From Desulfobacteraceae bacterium (GTDB lineage: Bacteria > Desulfobacterota > Desulfobacteria > Desulfobacterales > Desulfobacteraceae), in NCBI GenBank assembly GCA_022712835.1, contig JAFLJU010000172.1, positions 1-7,181 on the forward strand: 7,181 bases of DNA. Direction: 5' to 3'. The stretch's first letter is position 1; each line of letters begins with the position of its first letter. Below are positions 5,167 through 7,181 of the stretch, one piece after another. Made by a program: the position numbers and the translations under genes. The notes under the pieces were generated by a model that was not told where the DNA came from, searched no databases, and saw only the letters and a list, made by a program, of their open reading frames with translations.

Positions 5167-6638
5167 AAATCCTGCTGGTTGAGCCTTCAGAAAAAATTCA
5201 AACGGTTTTTTCCCAATGCCTGTCCTTGGAAAACGGTGAAGTTTTCATGGTTGATGACGGTATAAAAGCCTTCAAAATGGTGAAAACCCTAGTGCCGGAA
5301 ATTGTGATGATCGATATTCGGTTAAAGGAAATGAGCGGGATCGATCTTCTAAAATTGATCAAACTGGAATATCCGGACATCGAAGTGATCATGATCACAG
5401 GGCTAAAAGATCTGCAACTTGCCATTGATTGCCTTGATATGGGTGCCGTGGACTTTATCACCAAACCGGTTATCACTGATATTGTAAAAATAGCCTTAAC
5501 CCGGGCCAGGGATAAAATTGAAAACCGGATCAAATTTTCCATGTACACCCGGAACCTTGAAATCCTGGTAAAAGATAAAACCCGAAAACTTACGATTTCT
5601 GAAAACCGGTATATTCAACTCTTTGACGAATCGCCTTCCTTTATTATTATTGTGGATAAAAATTTAAGGATCATTGAAGCCAATAAAATGTTCCGCAAAC
5701 AATACGGAGATATTATCGGCAAGCATTGCTACCGTGTCTATCAAGGCCTCAACCCCTCCCTGTCCGGATGTCCGGTTAAAAAAACATTTGCCGACGCAAA
5801 ATCCCACACCGCAGAAATGGATCTCACCCTTGGCAATGGTGAGATCCGAAATTTACTCCTGCAGACCTCTGGGATCAAAAACCCCGACGGCCAGATTCTT
5901 CATGTAATGGAAATGGCCACCGATGTCACGGTTATTCACCAACTCAAGGATCATCTGGCGGCTCTGGGACTTCATATTTCCTCTGTTTCCCACGGGATCA
6001 AGGGGCTTTTGTCAGGGCTTGACGGGGGGGATTATATGATCAGCCTGGGCCTTGAAACCGGGAACACCGAACTGATCAAAGACGGTTGGGACATTGCCAA
6101 AAAGAAAATAACACTCATCCGCAGAATGGTTCTGGATATCCTCTTTAATTCAAAGGACCGTGCCCTGGAGCGCCAGGGCGTAAATATCTTTGACTTTATC
6201 CAGGAACTTGTCACCACCATGGCCCCTAAGATGAAAAAATCAGGTATTACCCTGGTCCAGGATACACCGAAACCCAAGGGGGATGACAAGATCTGGATCG
6301 ACGAAACCGTTTTGTTTGCAGCCCTTCTGGCAATCTTTGAAAATGCCATGGATGCCTGTGTTGCGGTCAAAGACATCAAAGATAAGCTGGAGATAAAAAT
6401 CAGTGTCGAACTGAAAAAAGAAGAAACCATATTCACCATCCGGGATAACGGCAAAGGACTTGCCCGAAAATATCAAACAGAGGTCTTTTCACTTTTCTAT
6501 TCCGACAAGGGGAACAAGGGCACGGGTCTCGGGCTGTATATTGCCCAGCGATCCGTAAAACAGCACAATGGTGTTATTAAAATCAATTCCATCCCCGGGC
6601 AATTCACAGAATTTACGATCATTATTCCGGTTCCCTAA
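5163..6638 (+). CDS. Soluble REC-PAS hybrid sensor histidine kinase
   Basis: This 491-residue protein has no transmembrane segment. The domains in order are an N-terminal receiver (1-115), a helical linker (116-146), a PAS domain (about 147-258), a phospho-acceptor domain with His277 in SVSHGIKG, and a HATPase_c domain with Asn394 in FENAMDA, a DNGKG box at 428-432 and a GTGLGL box at 453-458. In the receiver Asp51, Thr79 and Lys101 are present, but the usual N-terminal acid pair is Glu7-Pro8, so Mg2+ binding and phosphorylation may be altered. The PAS contains Cys189 and Cys203 in a CY...GCP context, seen in many anaerobe PAS domains; a redox or haem role is only possible, not shown. Its ATG overlaps the preceding stop by 4 bases. 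Its location suggests it senses a state relevant to the Tmc electron chain. The input signal is unknown. Confidence 0.88.
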   Translation: MKILLVEPSEKIQTVFSQCLSLENGEVFMVDDGIKAFKMVKTLVPEIVMIDIRLKEMSGIDLLKLIKLEYPDIEVIMITGLKDLQLAIDCLDMGAVDFITKPVITDIVKIALTRARDKIENRIKFSMYTRNLEILVKDKTRKLTISENRYIQLFDESPSFIIIVDKNLRIIEANKMFRKQYGDIIGKHCYRVYQGLNPSLSGCPVKKTFADAKSHTAEMDLTLGNGEIRNLLLQTSGIKNPDGQILHVMEMATDVTVIHQLKDHLAALGLHISSVSHGIKGLLSGLDGGDYMISLGLETGNTELIKDGWDIAKKKITLIRRMVLDILFNSKDRALERQGVNIFDFIQELVTTMAPKMKKSGITLVQDTPKPKGDDKIWIDETVLFAALLAIFENAMDACVAVKDIKDKLEIKISVELKKEETIFTIRDNGKGLARKYQTEVFSLFYSDKGNKGTGLGLYIAQRSVKQHNGVIKINSIPGQFTEFTIIIPVP

Positions 6639-6717
6639 AAATGAAAACTTGTTGATATTATTCCTTACGATTAAAGCATTGGTTCAATACAAACAACCCT
6701 AATTTTGCTATATTTAG

Positions 6718-6763
6718 TCTCCCATCAACCAGGCACGGAGATCCGTGCCTGGTTGATGGGAGA
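6718..6763. terminator. 22-bp perfect hairpin between convergent genes
   Basis: Two exact 22-base arms (6718-6739 and 6742-6763) flank a central GA, giving a very stable GC-rich stem with a 4-base loop if the innermost pair opens. It lies 80 bases after the kinase stop and 69 bases after the stop of the leftward binding-protein gene, where a shared bidirectional terminator is expected. Neither side has a strong T-run (GTTATTATCC on the right), so it may act with a factor or protect 3' ends rather than serve as a textbook intrinsic terminator. The remainder of 6639-6832 shows nothing else I can support. Confidence 0.65.
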
Positions 6764-6832
6764 GTTATTATCCAATCTTCAGGTTCTGATTAAGGTTCTA
6801 AGTCAGCCCTTTATGATCGGCTAGGTTCCTTT

Positions 6833-7181
6833 CTATTTTTTAATCCATCTGGGGACCTGAAAGGTATAGTTTTTATAGGGTTTTGTCGGCGGATCCGTAA
6901 AAATGGCGATCATCTCCCCGTTTTGAACCTGGTAATGGACAATGGGAACATCCCCGCCCGCTCTCATGACATGGTCCTCGTCCCATTTCCACATTCCAGT
7001 TTCGCCTTTATATCCGTTGGTGGCAATATAATTGCTGACATCTTCGTGTTTTTTCTCATCTCCTATGGCTGTCACGGCTGCAGCCCAGGCTTTAACGCCG
7101 CTATAAGCCGCCCAAGAACCTGCTTGTGGAAGATGGTTCCAGATCCCGTTAAATTTATCCAGCCAGGCCTGGGCTTCAGGT
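6833..7181 (-). CDS. ABC transporter substrate-binding protein, Peripla_BP_6/LivK type (C-terminal part)
   Basis: The frame is open from the right edge of the window leftward to a TAG at 6833-6835, giving 115 residues of the carboxyl end of a larger protein whose start lies outside. The content (SWAAYSGVKAWAAAVTAIG, then a GETGMWKWDEDHVMRAGG stretch, then VHYQVQNGEMIAIFTDPP and a Trp-Ile-Lys-Lys end) resembles the last part of periplasmic branched-chain amino acid-type binding proteins. In these a region of the form A-Y-x-A/G-V-x-A precedes a helix, a G-x-x-G segment and a final beta strand reporting the ligand-bound lobe. A GTG at 7075 is an internal Val codon and not the start, because coding sequence continues without a stop to 7181. 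The substrate cannot be told from this part. It is convergent to the tmc unit and probably unrelated to it. Confidence 0.75.
   Translation of the reverse strand, partial: PEAQAWLDKFNGIWNHLPQAGSWAAYSGVKAWAAAVTAIGDEKKHEDVSNYIATNGYKGETGMWKWDEDHVMRAGGDVPIVHYQVQNGEMIAIFTDPPTKPYKNYTFQVPRWIKK

Noticed and set aside
6021..6032. Run of seven G in the kinase gene as a frameshift site
   Set aside because: The frame is intact on both sides, encoding Asp-Gly-Gly-Asp just after the H-box, and no alternative product of interest arises.
6781..6829. Three copies of AGGTTC[TC] at 6781, 6793 and 6823
   Set aside because: Short words with uneven spacing (12 and 30 bases); probably chance.

Overview
This window most likely comes from a sulfate-reducing bacterium of the Desulfobacterales type (Desulfobacter/Desulfobacula-like). 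That rests on a complete Tmc (transmembrane redox) gene set, c3-type multihaem cytochrome chemistry, moderate GC in genes and very AT-rich spacers. The assignment is by family recognition, not by database search.

Layout. Positions 1-137 are an AT-rich spacer with an inverted repeat. A small NifU/IscU-type Fe-S scaffold gene runs leftward (539 to 138). A roughly 500-bp divergent spacer (540-1045) follows. It holds two sigma-54 (-24/-12) promoter matches pointing outward, one per flanking gene, and between them a palindromic GTCGCA-N4-TGCGAC element plus a second half-conserved copy about ten helical turns away. To the right is a rightward gene set: tmcD (ten-repeat beta-propeller-like protein), tmcC (five-helix cytochrome b-like membrane subunit), tmcB (HdrD/DsrK-type Fe-S and CCG protein), tmcA (periplasmic tetrahaem cytochrome c3), then a stand-alone receiver protein and a REC-PAS-histidine kinase. 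The last four genes are tightly packed (33-bp gap, 1-bp gap, 10-bp gap, 4-bp overlap). A 22-bp perfect hairpin (6718-6763) closes the unit. A leftward solute-binding-protein gene fragment (Peripla_BP_6/LivK type) runs off the right edge.

How it works together. By analogy with the Desulfovibrio Tmc complex, TmcA would collect electrons from periplasmic hydrogenase/formate dehydrogenase through type I cytochrome c3. TmcC would carry them across the membrane through b haems, and TmcB (with TmcD) would deliver them to the cytoplasmic side. The two signalling genes share the transcription unit and probably sense redox or metabolic state. The divergent Fe-S scaffold appears to be under the same type of sigma-54 control, so cluster supply and the cluster-rich complex may be co-regulated.

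The protein machinery is of a known kind. The least described part is probably the regulatory spacer. It also fixes two start codons: the longer reading frames at 641 and 974 would begin upstream of, or inside, the promoters.
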